This document shows, one piece after another, positions 45,515-54,510 of a stretch of DNA of 64,000 bases (its first letter is position 1; every line of letters begins with the position of its first letter). A model generated the notes under the pieces. The model made no database searches and had not been told where the DNA came from. It saw nothing but the letters and a program-made list of their open reading frames with translations. The translations under genes were made by a program, and so were the position numbers. Origin of the DNA: Sphingobium sp. AS12 (GTDB taxonomy: Bacteria; Pseudomonadota; Alphaproteobacteria; Sphingomonadales; Sphingomonadaceae); the NCBI RefSeq assembly GCF_019097845.1, contig NZ_JAHRGM010000017.1, forward strand, positions 30,404 to 94,403, in the 5' to 3' direction.

Positions 45515-47539
45515 ATGCACGCGATCAGGATGCTGCTGCTGGCCGGGGCCGCGATAGCCAGCATCGGTGCCGCGCCACCCCCGCCGGTAATGGATACAGC
45601 CGCCATCGCCACCCGGCACTTTGGCAATGACGCGCCCTGGTATCGCGATCGCATCCCCTATTTCGAGTCCGCCGACCCGAAGCTCGACGCGGTCTATTAT
45701 TATCGCTGGCAACTCTATCGCGCGCATCAGCGTGATCTGGGCGCGGACGGCTATATCTCGACCGAGTTTCTCGACGATGTCGATTGGCAACGCCATCCCT
45801 ATGCCAGCCTGAACGACGCCACCGGCTTCCATCTGGGCGAGGGGCGCTGGCTCAATGACCGGCGCTTTGCCGACGACTATATCAACTTCATGTATCGCAG
45901 CGGCGGCAACGATCGGCATTTTACCGATCATATGGCCGATGCCGTCTGGGTCCGCTATCTGGTCGATGGCGACCAAGCCGGCGCAGTGCGGCACCTGCCC
46001 GTCATGAACCATATCTACCGATTGTGGGACGACAAGTTCGACTTCGACAAAGGGCTGTATTTCATCGAGCCGCTGTTGGATGCGACCGAATATACCGTCT
46101 CCTCGATCGATGCGTCGGGCGGCAAGGACGGATTTCGGGGCGGCGACGCCTTTCGCCCCTCGATCAACAGCTATATGGTCGCCAATGCCCGCGCGATCGC
46201 GAAGATGGCGACGCTCACTGGCGACACCGCCATGGCCGCTGCCTACACCGCCCGTGCCGACGCGCTGCAACAGCGGATACTGGCCGACCTGTGGAGCGAG
46301 AGGCTCACCCATTTCATCGACCGGCACCAGTCGTGCAAAAATGAATTTGTCAGCTACTGGCAGCCGATCCGCAACCGCGAGCTGGTCGGCTATCTGCCCT
46401 GGATGTTCAACATTGTGCCCGACGAGGCGAAATATGCCGCCGCCTGGGCGCATCTGATCGACCCGTCGTCGCTGGCGGGCAAGGCCGGGATGCGCACGGT
46501 CGAGGCCGGTTACGAATATTATATGCGGCAATATCGCTATCTGGGCAAAGACCCCGAATGCCAGTGGAACGGCCCCATCTGGCCGTATCAGACGACGCAG
46601 GTGCTGCACGCCATGGCCAATCTGCTCGACCATCGCACCCACACAGGCCCGGTCACGCGCAGCACCTATATGCGCCTGCTGCGCCAATATGCCGCGCTTC
46701 ATTATCAGGGGGACAAGCTCGATCTGGAGGAGGACTATCACCCCGAAACCGGCCAGCCGATCGTCGGGCTGGACCGCAGCCACCATTATTTCCATTCCGG
46801 TTTCAACGACCTGATCCTGACCGGCCTGGTCGGCATCCGCCCCCGCGCCGACGATATGCTGGAGGTCAATCCGCTGCTGCCCGACGCATCGGACCCACAG
46901 GCGCTTGGCTGGTTCCGGGTGCAGGACGTCCCCTATCATGGCCACAGAATCGCAGTGACATGGGACGCCGATGGTAGTCATTATCGGCGTGGAAAGGGGC
47001 TGGCAATCGAGGTGGATGGCCGGCAAGTTGCCCGGCGCGACACGCTGGGCCGCATCGAAATCCCCATGCCCCGTGCCGCTACAACACCCATCGCCCGCCC
47101 GATCAACCGCGCGGTGCAACTGGTCCGCGGTCAGTTTCCGATGGGTTCGGCGTCCAGCAACAGCGACGCCGAAAATGTCCATGATGCAATTGACGGGCGG
47201 ACATGGTTCTTTCCCGAACTCGCCAATGGCTGGTCGTCCGCCCCTGCCCCGGCGCAGCAATATTATGCGATCGACCTTGGCCAGCCCACCGACATCAGCC
47301 GCGCCGAACTGGCCTTCTTCGCCGATGGCCAGCGTTTCGCGGTGCCGCGCGCCTATCGGCTTCAGGCGTGGATGGCCGATCGCTGGCAAGACGTCGCCAC
47401 GCCCAAAGGCAGCCCGGTCGCCAATGGCGTCACCCCGCTGCGCTGGCCCGCAATCCGCACCAGCAAGGTCCGCCTGCGCCTGACCCAAGCGCCCGGCAAG
47501 GCGACCCGGCTGGTCGAATTCAAGCTGTTTGCCGACTGA
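45515..47539 (+). CDS. Exported (alpha/alpha)6-barrel glycosidase with discoidin-like C-terminus
   Basis: 674 residues from the ATG at 45515 behind GGGAGGA; signal peptide ends near residue 20. Residues about 30-520 resemble the MGH1-like/GH63-type toroid glycosidases (DGYISTEFLDDVDW, YFIEPLLDATEY, FRPSINSYMVANARA, LVGYLPWMFNIVP, WNGPIWPYQTTQVL, HHYFHSGFNDLILTGL). From about 540 to the end there is a discoidin (F5/8C)-like sandwich (NVHDAIDGRTWFFPELANGW, YYAIDLGQPTDISRAELAFF in pieces). Exact GH family is unclear; an arabinosidase acting on plant polysaccharide is plausible from context. It lies behind the receptor and a hairpin. Confidence 0.8.
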   Translation: MHAIRMLLLAGAAIASIGAAPPPPVMDTAAIATRHFGNDAPWYRDRIPYFESADPKLDAVYYYRWQLYRAHQRDLGADGYISTEFLDDVDWQRHPYASLNDATGFHLGEGRWLNDRRFADDYINFMYRSGGNDRHFTDHMADAVWVRYLVDGDQAGAVRHLPVMNHIYRLWDDKFDFDKGLYFIEPLLDATEYTVSSIDASGGKDGFRGGDAFRPSINSYMVANARAIAKMATLTGDTAMAAAYTARADALQQRILADLWSERLTHFIDRHQSCKNEFVSYWQPIRNRELVGYLPWMFNIVPDEAKYAAAWAHLIDPSSLAGKAGMRTVEAGYEYYMRQYRYLGKDPECQWNGPIWPYQTTQVLHAMANLLDHRTHTGPVTRSTYMRLLRQYAALHYQGDKLDLEEDYHPETGQPIVGLDRSHHYFHSGFNDLILTGLVGIRPRADDMLEVNPLLPDASDPQALGWFRVQDVPYHGHRIAVTWDADGSHYRRGKGLAIEVDGRQVARRDTLGRIEIPMPRAATTPIARPINRAVQLVRGQFPMGSASSNSDAENVHDAIDGRTWFFPELANGWSSAPAPAQQYYAIDLGQPTDISRAELAFFADGQRFAVPRAYRLQAWMADRWQDVATPKGSPVANGVTPLRWPAIRTSKVRLRLTQAPGKATRLVEFKLFAD

Positions 47540-47560
47540 CGCCGGGACCCAATGATGGTG

Positions 47561-47597
47561 GTGCGTCTCCCCTCCCCGTCGGGGAGGGGAGACGCAC
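47561..47597. terminator. Long hairpin between convergent glycosidase and phoX
   Basis: Perfect 17-base arms (GTGCGTCTCCCCTCCCC at 47561-47577 and its inverse at 47581-47597) with a three-base loop, placed between two converging genes. Confidence 0.75.
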
Positions 47598-47606
47598 ACC
47601 TTGGCC

Positions 47607-49472
47607 TTAGTTACCGACCGGCTGGGCGTCCGTGCGGCGGACCACGATGGTCGAGGAGCGCGGCTGTTGCCCGGCGACCGGCCAGTTGCCAGTGGGATGC
47701 TGGATGTTGACGAAGAAGGTCTTGAGGTCCGGTGTATAGGCAAGGCCGGTGATTTCGCAGCCCTTGGGGCCGACCAGGAAGCGTTTGGACTGCTTCGTCG
47801 TCTGGTCGATGTAGAACATGGCGTTCTGGCCGAAAATATCCTCGATCGACTTGCCGGTCACACCGGACGTGCCTGGAACGCTATGGTCGGTCTGGACCCA
47901 CAGGCGACCCTTGGGGTCGATGCGGATGCCGTCGGGGCTGGAGAAAGTGTCGCCCTTGATATCGCCGACGAGATTGGCGCCGCCCGACGCCAGCGCCGGA
48001 TCGCCCGCCAGCAGGAAGATTTCCCAGCTGAACTTGGTGGCGAGCGGCGAATTGCCCTCTTCCTTGAACTTGACGATATGGCCGTGGCGGTTGGTGACGC
48101 GCGGGTTGGGCGCGTCGGTGACGCGGCGACCGCTATTGTTGGTCAGGGTTACGAACACGGCGCTGTTGTCGGGCGCAACCGTGATCCATTCGGGACGGTC
48201 CATGATGGTGCCGCCCGCGACGCGCGCTGCCGACTGGCAGTTGATCAGCACGTCGGCCTGATTGGCGAAATTGACCGTGGCGGGGGCAGGCGGCGTCGTG
48301 AACTGGCTGACGTCACCCGGATCGGACGCGCCGACGATCAGGCCGTTCTGGCCCTGCACCAGCGCGCGCCATTCGCCCGTGCCGTCACCATTGAAGCGCG
48401 CGACATAGAGCGTGCCATAGTCGAGCAGGTCGATATTGGCCGCCCGGTTGGCGGTGGAAAAAGCGCGGTCGGGAATGAATTTATAGATGCAGCCCGGCGT
48501 CGAATCGTCGCCCACGTAGATGGCGACGCGATTGTCGCTATTGGCCATATAGGCTGTGTTTTCGTGGCTGAAACGGCCCAATGCGGTGCGTTTGGTCGGG
48601 GCGGCCAGTTCCTGATAGGGGTCGATTTCAACTACCCAGCCATAATCACGTTCGGGCTGGGTCGGATCGAGGTAATTGTCCGTCGTTTCCTCGCAGGTGA
48701 GGTAGGTGCCCCACGGCGTGCGACCGGACGCGCAATTGTTGAGCATGCCCTTGATCGAGCTGGACAACAGACCAGCGGCGGGACCCCCAGCGCGATACAT
48801 GTCATTGCCGGTATAGCGCTTGTTGAAGCGCGATCCGGCCTTGACCGCCCATTTGCCATCGCTGCCCTTGGCAATTTCGACGACAGAGATGCCGACCGCC
48901 GACAGGGCCAGCGCCTTTTGATCGGCCGTGGCAGTCGCGGCATTGTAGCTGCCCGACATCAGAATGTTGAAGTCGGGATATTCATGATTCAGCGCCAGCA
49001 GGCCGCCGCCATTGGCGTCCACGCCAGACAGGTCGAAATATTCCATGCCGTCATGATTGCCGCCAGCCCATTTCTCCGCGTCGGCTGGCGCCGGGAAGCT
49101 GCCCGAATAGGGGGTGCCGGTTTCCACCGAATCGCCCGCCTTGAGCAGCACGTCGACGGTGTAACCGGTCGGCACGGTGACGGTGTCATTCTGGTTGGCG
49201 GCAACACCGGCGAAAGTGATGGCATAGCTGTCGGTCGGCGTCGGGGTCGGCGTGGGTGTGGGCGTCGGGCTGGGCGTGCCGTCATCATCATCGTCGCAAG
49301 CGGCCAGCGTGCCCAACATCGGCAGGATCGACAGGCCCAGCAGGCCGTTCTTCAGGATCGTGCGGCGCGCCGGATTGGCGGCGACGATGGCTTCCAGGCT
49401 GTTGTCGCCCATGGAAATGGTCGGCTGCGCATCACGATAGGGCGCGCGCGCTTCGTCAGTCAGATGGGACAT
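47607..49472 (-). CDS. phoX: PhoX-family alkaline phosphatase
   Basis: 621 residues. It begins with a cytosolic-looking leader, then ANPARRTILKNGLLGLSILP, a twin-arginine signal, with a possible lipobox LAAC. A low-complexity linker follows (Asp run, then Pro-Thr repeats). The PhoX domain shows NHDGMEYFDL, LALNHEYPDF, TYLTCEETTDNY with the calcium/iron-ligand Glu pair, FSHENTAY and SPDGIRIDPKGRLW. PhoX enzymes cleave phosphomonoesters to scavenge phosphate. A Pho box lies upstream. Confidence 0.93.
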   Translation of the reverse strand: MSHLTDEARAPYRDAQPTISMGDNSLEAIVAANPARRTILKNGLLGLSILPMLGTLAACDDDDDGTPSPTPTPTPTPTPTDSYAITFAGVAANQNDTVTVPTGYTVDVLLKAGDSVETGTPYSGSFPAPADAEKWAGGNHDGMEYFDLSGVDANGGGLLALNHEYPDFNILMSGSYNAATATADQKALALSAVGISVVEIAKGSDGKWAVKAGSRFNKRYTGNDMYRAGGPAAGLLSSSIKGMLNNCASGRTPWGTYLTCEETTDNYLDPTQPERDYGWVVEIDPYQELAAPTKRTALGRFSHENTAYMANSDNRVAIYVGDDSTPGCIYKFIPDRAFSTANRAANIDLLDYGTLYVARFNGDGTGEWRALVQGQNGLIVGASDPGDVSQFTTPPAPATVNFANQADVLINCQSAARVAGGTIMDRPEWITVAPDNSAVFVTLTNNSGRRVTDAPNPRVTNRHGHIVKFKEEGNSPLATKFSWEIFLLAGDPALASGGANLVGDIKGDTFSSPDGIRIDPKGRLWVQTDHSVPGTSGVTGKSIEDIFGQNAMFYIDQTTKQSKRFLVGPKGCEITGLAYTPDLKTFFVNIQHPTGNWPVAGQQPRSSTIVVRRTDAQPVGN

Positions 49473-49584
49473 GGTTGATTACCCTTATAGCGTTTCCGGG
49501 CCGTCGGCAGAGCGCCGCGCCCCTGTGGCCGTGGCGCAGTGCCAGCAAGGGATGACAAGCGGACGGCGGGACCGGGTCAGGGTG

Positions 49585-49602
49585 ATGAAAGACGCATGAC
49601 AG
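49585..49602 (-). promoter_or_regulatory. Pho box upstream of phoX
   Basis: On the minus strand: CTGTCAT-GCGT-CTTTCAT, two 7-base PhoB half-sites with the canonical 4-base spacer, 113 bases before the phoX start. A further TTGTCAT is seen downstream near 49550. Confidence 0.75.
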
Positions 49603-49607
49603 GGCCG

Positions 49608-49970
49608 TTACAGCAGGCTGTTTACCTGTTCGACAAAGCGCAGCACCGAAATGGGCTTGGACACATAGGCCTGCGCGCCCGCGGCGCGGATCCGGTCCTC
49701 GTCACCTTTCCCGGCATAGGCGGTGACCGCCATGATCGGCACGGTGGACAGGCGATCATCGGCTTTCAGGGAAATGATAAGGTCCAGCCCGCTGACATGG
49801 GGCAGGTGGATGTCGGTGATCACAAGGTCGGGCAGAAAGTCGCGCGCCTGCGCGAGCACGTCGCGTCCGTCGCGCATCGGCAACACCTCATGGCCATGGG
49901 CCCGCAGCAAATCGCAAAAAAGTTTCAGATTAAGTTCGTTGTCCTCGACAACAAGCACGCGCTTTGCCAC
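49608..49970 (-). CDS. divK: DivK-like single-domain response regulator
   Basis: 120 residues, one receiver domain and no output domain. Motifs are VLVVEDNELNLKLFCDLL (about 5-22, acidic pair), phosphoacceptor Asp53 in LVITDIHLPHVSG, Thr/Ala in VTAYAGKGDED and Lys in VSKPIS. This is the DivK pattern, part of the CckA-CtrA cell-cycle network in alphaproteobacteria. Divergent from the DUF3572 gene, a conserved arrangement in the class. Confidence 0.88.
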   Translation of the reverse strand: MAKRVLVVEDNELNLKLFCDLLRAHGHEVLPMRDGRDVLAQARDFLPDLVITDIHLPHVSGLDLIISLKADDRLSTVPIMAVTAYAGKGDEDRIRAAGAQAYVSKPISVLRFVEQVNSLL

Positions 49971-50041
49971 CAGTCACCCATAATTTTTCAAGCAGCCCAT
50001 GAAGCGCGCCATCCCCTGGCCGCCCCCGCCGAGAGCCGATC

Positions 50042-50329
50042 ATGCGACCCGATACCCATAATGGCAAGCAAGATAGCGGCGCGGACCCCGCGACGCTGGC
50101 GCTGATGGCGCTGGGCTGGATATTGGCCGACGGGCAGCGGGCCGACCGGCTGCTGGCGCTGACGGGCCTTGACAGCGACGCGCTGCGCGCCGGGATCGAC
50201 AATCCGGCGATATTGAGTGCGGTGCTGGCCTTTCTGGCCGACCATGAGCCGGACCTGATCGCCTGTGCTGAGGCGATTGACACGCGCCCCGACATATTGA
50301 TCGCCGCGCAGGAGAGTTTGAGCCGATGA
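50042..50329 (+). CDS. DUF3572 protein
   Basis: 95 residues. Core LALMALGWILADGQRADRLLALTGLD and FLADHEPDLIACAEA fit the alphaproteobacterial DUF3572 family, small helical proteins next to divK. Function unknown. It overlaps the HAD gene start by four bases (ATGA), so the two are translationally coupled. Confidence 0.85.
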   Translation: MRPDTHNGKQDSGADPATLALMALGWILADGQRADRLLALTGLDSDALRAGIDNPAILSAVLAFLADHEPDLIACAEAIDTRPDILIAAQESLSR

Positions 50330-50982
50330 GCCGCCCGCTGATCATCACCGATTGCGACGAGGTGCTGTTGCACATGGTCGTGCCGTTCCGCGCCTGGCTG
50401 GACGAGACGCATGATGTGCATTTCAACATGCATGATCGCGGTTTTGCCGAAGCGCTGCGGCACAAGGATAGCGGCCTGGTGGTCGAGCGCGACCGGGTAT
50501 GGGCATTGCTCGTGGAATTTTTCGACACGGAAATGTACCGGCAGACGCCGATTGCGGGGGCGGTCGCAGCGTTGGGGCGGCTGGCGCAGATCGCCGACAT
50601 CGTCGTGCTGACCAATATTGGCGAGCGCCACCACCAGTTGCGGGTCGAGCAGCTGGCGGCGTTTGGCCTCAACTTTCCGATTCACTGGAATCATGGGTCG
50701 AAGGGCGAACCGCTGGCCGCGATCGTCGCCGCGCATGATGCCAGCGTCGCGCTGTTCATCGACGATCTCGCCGAACATCATGCGTCGGTCGCGCGCCAAG
50801 CGCCCGGCGTGTGGCGGCTGCATATGGTCGGCGAACCGGAAATTGCCGCAACAGTGCCCGCCGCTCGCCATGCCCATGCGCGGATCGATGACTGGGTGGT
50901 GGCGGAACGCTGGATCATGGACAAGCTGGCCGCCGGGCCGGCCCCGACCGAGACACTGCCTACAGATGGAGCCTTATCATGA
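50326..50982 (+). CDS. HAD-superfamily hydrolase
   Basis: 218 residues. HAD motif I is ITDCDEVLLHM (Asp8, Asp10), motif II VVLTNIGERHH, and the later GSKGEPLAAIV and LFIDDLAEHHASV fit motifs III and IV. Likely a phosphatase acting on a small molecule; substrate unknown. It overlaps both neighbours by ATGA junctions. Confidence 0.85.
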   Translation: MSRPLIITDCDEVLLHMVVPFRAWLDETHDVHFNMHDRGFAEALRHKDSGLVVERDRVWALLVEFFDTEMYRQTPIAGAVAALGRLAQIADIVVLTNIGERHHQLRVEQLAAFGLNFPIHWNHGSKGEPLAAIVAAHDASVALFIDDLAEHHASVARQAPGVWRLHMVGEPEIAATVPAARHAHARIDDWVVAERWIMDKLAAGPAPTETLPTDGALS

Positions 50983-51443
50983 GCATCGACGCCCGCCTTG
51001 CCGAACTCCGCATCACCCTGCCCCAGGCCGCCGCCCCGGTCGCCGCCTATGTGTCGAGCGTGCAGGCCGGTGACCTGCTGCATATTTCCGGGCAGATTTC
51101 ACTGGCCCCCGACGGGCTGATGACCGGGCGTCTGGGCGAGGACCGGGAACTGGATTATGGTGTGGCCGCTGCGCGCATCTGCGGCCTCAACCTGATCGCG
51201 CAGATGAAGGCGGCGCTCGGCAGCCTCGACCGGGTCGAGCGGGTGGTGAAACTCGGCGCCTTCATTGCCAGCGCCCCGTCGTTCACCGACCAGCCCAAGG
51301 TCGCCAATGGCGCGTCCGAACTGATGGTGGAAGTGTTCGGTGAGGCAGGCAAGCACGCCCGCAGCGCCGTGGGTGTCCCTGTGCTGCCGCTGGGCGCGGT
51401 GGTGGAAATCGACGCCATCGTGCTGGTCCGCGCGGCTGGCTGA
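50979..51443 (+). CDS. RidA/YjgF-family protein
   Basis: 154 residues with the RidA fold: YVSSVQAGDLLHISGQIS, then GRLGEDRELDYGVAAARI, LNLIAQMKAALGSLDRVERVVK and ARSAVGVPVLPLGAVVEIDAI with the conserved Arg. Family members deaminate reactive enamine/imine intermediates. Some divergent groups have unknown roles. Fourth in a coupled set with DUF3572 and HAD genes. Confidence 0.9.
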   Translation: MSIDARLAELRITLPQAAAPVAAYVSSVQAGDLLHISGQISLAPDGLMTGRLGEDRELDYGVAAARICGLNLIAQMKAALGSLDRVERVVKLGAFIASAPSFTDQPKVANGASELMVEVFGEAGKHARSAVGVPVLPLGAVVEIDAIVLVRAAG

Positions 51444-51530
51444 CCGGCGGACCTTGCGTAATAGCGGGCGCGACCCAATTTTCCGGGCTGTGACCCAAGC
51501 TGCCAGACCCCAACGCCTGAAGGCGCGCCG

Positions 51531-52664
51531 ATGAGCGATGTCGTCGCGCGTATCGCCGCGGGGGTAGCGGACCTGCCGCGCGACCAGTGGGATGCCTGCG
51601 CGGGGGCCGACAATCCGTTCGTCAGCTGGGATTTCCTGAGCGCGCTCGAGCGATCGGGCAGCGTGGGCGAAGGAACGGGCTGGCAGCCCTTGCCGCTGCT
51701 GATTGATGGGACGGATGGGCGCATCGCCGCCGCCGCGCCGATCTATGCCAAGAGCCACAGCCAGGGCGAATATGTGTTCGACCATGGCTGGGCCGATGCC
51801 TGGCACCGGACAGGCAGGCGCTATTATCCCAAGATCCAGATCGCCGCCCCCTTCTCCCCAGTGCCTGGTCCCCGGCTGCTGCTGCGCGACAAGGGGCTGG
51901 CCCCGGCGTTGATCGCGGGGATCGAGACGCTGGTGGAGCGCAACAGCCTGTCGTCGGCCCATGCGACTTTCGTGGCGCCGGATCAGATTGCGCATTTCGA
52001 GGCGGCGGGCTGGCTGATCCGTGAGGACAGCCAGTTTCACTGGTCCAATCGCGGCTATGGCTGTTTCGACGATTTTCTGGCCGACCTGTCGAGCGCCAAG
52101 CGCAAGAATATCTGCAAGGAACGGGCGCGGGCAGTCGAAGGGCTGGAGATCGTCCACCTGACCGGGCACGACCTGACCGAGGCGCATTGGGACATATTCT
52201 GGGATTTTTATCAGGATACCGGCGCACGCAAATGGGGGACGCCCTATCTGACGCGCTCCTTCTTCTCGCTACTAGGCGAGACGATGGCCGACCGGGTGTT
52301 GCTGATGCTGGCGCTGCGCCAGGGCCGAGCGATTGCAGGCGCGCTCAACCTGATCGGCGCGGATACGCTTTATGGCCGCTATTGGGGCTGTAACGAGGAG
52401 GTACCGAACCTCCATTTCGAACTCTGCTATTATCAGGCGATCGACGTCGCGATTGCGCGCGGCCTTGCCCGTGTGGAGGCAGGCGCGCAGGGCGGGCACA
52501 AGCTGGCGCGGGGCTATGCCCCCGAACCGACTTTTTCCGCGCATTTTATTCCCGATCCGGGTTTTCGGCGCGCGGTGGCCGATTTCCTGACCGCAGAGCG
52601 GGCGGGCGTGCAGCAGGACCGGCAATGGCTGGCCGAACGGACGCCGTTCAGGAAGAGTGATTAG
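51531..52664 (+). CDS. FemAB/GNAT-like acyltransferase (DUF482 group)
   Basis: 377 residues. NPFVSWDFLSALERSGSVGEGTGW near 28-50 (in pieces), YVFDHGWADAWHRTGRRYYPKIQ, FSPVPGPRLLLR and RKWGTPYLTRSFFSLL are typical of the DUF482 group of GNAT-like proteins, annotated as peptidoglycan-related. Enzymatic activity is not established from sequence. Its stop overlaps the end of the convergent Sel1 gene by four bases. Confidence 0.85.
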   Translation: MSDVVARIAAGVADLPRDQWDACAGADNPFVSWDFLSALERSGSVGEGTGWQPLPLLIDGTDGRIAAAAPIYAKSHSQGEYVFDHGWADAWHRTGRRYYPKIQIAAPFSPVPGPRLLLRDKGLAPALIAGIETLVERNSLSSAHATFVAPDQIAHFEAAGWLIREDSQFHWSNRGYGCFDDFLADLSSAKRKNICKERARAVEGLEIVHLTGHDLTEAHWDIFWDFYQDTGARKWGTPYLTRSFFSLLGETMADRVLLMLALRQGRAIAGALNLIGADTLYGRYWGCNEEVPNLHFELCYYQAIDVAIARGLARVEAGAQGGHKLARGYAPEPTFSAHFIPDPGFRRAVADFLTAERAGVQQDRQWLAERTPFRKSD

Positions 52665-52957
52665 GCGGCGCGCGCCTGGGTGAGGGCGATCCATGCGCGG
52701 GCCTGACGCTGGGCCTCGGCGATTTCGCGGGCGGTCATTTCCTCGGCAATCTCGGCGCGCATCGCCTGGCCCTCTTCGCTGCCGCCAAGGGCTGCCAGAT
52801 TGAACCATTTATGTGCCTCGATCAGATCGATCGGCATGTCACCGGTGCCGCAGCTGAACGCGACGCCCAGATCGAAACAGGCCTCTGCCGATCCGCCGGC
52901 TGCCCGCGCCATACGGCTATCGGCTAGAAATTGCGCACTCTTGATACTATTGCCCAT
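52661..52957 (-). CDS. Sel1-repeat small protein
   Basis: 98 residues with one clear Sel1-type unit: AEACFDLGVAFSCGTGDMPIDLIEAHKWFNLAALGGSEEG (in pieces at about 24-64), then a charged helical tail rich in Ala, Glu and Arg. Single-repeat proteins of this sort are common in sphingomonads. Probably a protein-binding helper; role unknown. Confidence 0.82.
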   Translation of the reverse strand: MGNSIKSAQFLADSRMARAAGGSAEACFDLGVAFSCGTGDMPIDLIEAHKWFNLAALGGSEEGQAMRAEIAEEMTAREIAEAQRQARAWIALTQARAA

Positions 52958-53138
52958 GACCCTGTTCCCTTTTCCAACACTAACCCAATGGTCGACAACC
53001 CTTGTTCTTGTTCCACGAAGAGCAGGTTGGACCGGCAGCTGCTAAAAAATGGTTAACGGCATTGGCCGCATAACAGGCCCAACTCGCGCCATTCCGGGGG
53101 TAGGCAAAGTTAACGCTGGTCGGAGCGTGCGATGAACA

Positions 53139-54464
53139 GTGGCAGATAAGGACTGGCATCAGCGCGTCATTATCCCCATAGCCGCACGTATGGCCCAAAC
53201 TCCCCCCTCCGCCAGCACGCTTGTTGGCAAGGACATACAGTTTCGCGAATTCGTGCTGCTGTGCGCCTGCCTGATGGCGATGAACGCGCTGTCGATCGAT
53301 CCGATGCTGCCCGCCCTGCCCGCCATCGGCCGCGATCTGGCGATCGCACAGCCCAATGACCGGCAGCTGATCATCAGCGTCTATTTTCTGGGGCTGGGCA
53401 TCGGGTCGCTGCTGTTCGGCGTCCTGTCCGACCGCTATGGCCGCAAGCGGGTTCTGGGCGGGGCTATGGTGTTGTTCATCCTCTCGTCCATGGCCTGCGC
53501 GGCGGCGCAAAGCTTTCCCATGATGCTGATCGGCCGCGCCTGCGCCGGCTTTTTTTCCGGTGCCAGCCGCGTCATCACTGTGGGGATCATCCGCGATCGG
53601 TTCCGGGGCGATGCCATGGCGCGAGTCATGTCGTTGATCTTTGCGGTGTTCATGCTGATCCCGGTGATGGCCCCCAGTTTCGGGCAGGCGATATTGTGGA
53701 TCGCGCCGTGGCGCTGGATCTTCTGGGCGCTGGCCATATTGGCGAGCCTGATCCTGCTATGGATGGTCGTGCGGATGCCCGAAACCTTGCGCCCGGAAAA
53801 TCGGATGCGGATCACGGTCGGCGCGCTGCTGCACACGGTCGGCACGATCATGCGCACCCGCAGCTCGATCGGCCATATGCTGGCCAGCGGCGTGGTGATG
53901 GGCGGACTTATCGGCTTCATCCTGTCGGTCCAGCAGATTTTCTTCGATGTGTTCAAGGCGGAACATATTTTCCCCGTCGCCTTTGCCATCATTGCAGGAT
54001 GTATGGGGGTCGGCAGCCTGCTCAACAGCCGGCTGGTTTCGCGCTTTGGCGCGCGACGCATGAGTCAGGGGGCGTTGATCGCCTTCATCCTGATCGCGCT
54101 CGTCCACCTCGCCGTCATCCTGGCAGGCCGAGAGACGATTGTGACCTTCATGCTGTTGCAGGCGATGACGATGCTGACGGTCGCCTTCACTGCATCCAAT
54201 TTCAGCGCGATCTCGATGGAGCCATTCTCGAGGGGTGCGGGCGTCGCTTCTTCCTTTCAGGCGTTCCTGACCACCGCCCTGTCCGCCGCGCTTGGCAGCA
54301 TCGTTGGCCGTGCCTTCAACGGCACCACCCTGCCGCTTACCATGGGGCTGCTGGTGTTCGGATCGATCAGCTTTCTGATCGTGATCTGGGCGGAGCGGGG
54401 CAAGCTGTTCACCCGGCCCAATCATGGCGGGCTGCGGGACATTGAGTTCGAGGTCATGCACTGA
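53139..54464 (+). CDS. Bcr/CflA-family MFS drug exporter
   Basis: 441 residues from a GTG at 53139; an ATG at 53190 is a shorter alternative with the same membrane part. About 12 helices. Family features: MNALSIDPMLPALPAIG (about 48-64), FGVLSDRYGRKRVLGG (loop 2-3 motif A) and FFSGASRVITVGIIRDRF. Exports small drugs with proton antiport; substrate not predictable. The 181 bases upstream have no supported gene. Confidence 0.92.
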   Translation: MADKDWHQRVIIPIAARMAQTPPSASTLVGKDIQFREFVLLCACLMAMNALSIDPMLPALPAIGRDLAIAQPNDRQLIISVYFLGLGIGSLLFGVLSDRYGRKRVLGGAMVLFILSSMACAAAQSFPMMLIGRACAGFFSGASRVITVGIIRDRFRGDAMARVMSLIFAVFMLIPVMAPSFGQAILWIAPWRWIFWALAILASLILLWMVVRMPETLRPENRMRITVGALLHTVGTIMRTRSSIGHMLASGVVMGGLIGFILSVQQIFFDVFKAEHIFPVAFAIIAGCMGVGSLLNSRLVSRFGARRMSQGALIAFILIALVHLAVILAGRETIVTFMLLQAMTMLTVAFTASNFSAISMEPFSRGAGVASSFQAFLTTALSAALGSIVGRAFNGTTLPLTMGLLVFGSISFLIVIWAERGKLFTRPNHGGLRDIEFEVMH

Positions 54465-54467
54465 ACG

Positions 54468-54502
54468 AAAAAACGGGGCGGTGTTACCCACCCCGTTTTT
54501 TT
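54468..54502. terminator. Bidirectional terminator between exporter and permease
   Basis: AAAAAACGGGG (54468-54478) and CCCCGTTTTTT (54491-54501) form a hairpin with A-run and T-run sides, placed between two convergent genes. Confidence 0.93.
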
Positions 54503-54510
54503 CGTGTCGA

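Noticed and set aside
49230..49280. Short tandem repeat that looked like a possible array
   Set aside because: It is the Pro-Thr linker of PhoX in coding sequence, not a CRISPR or regulatory repeat.
53005..53020. GTTCTTGTTC resembling an SOS box
   Set aside because: Spacing between GTTC elements is two bases rather than the seven of alphaproteobacterial LexA sites.
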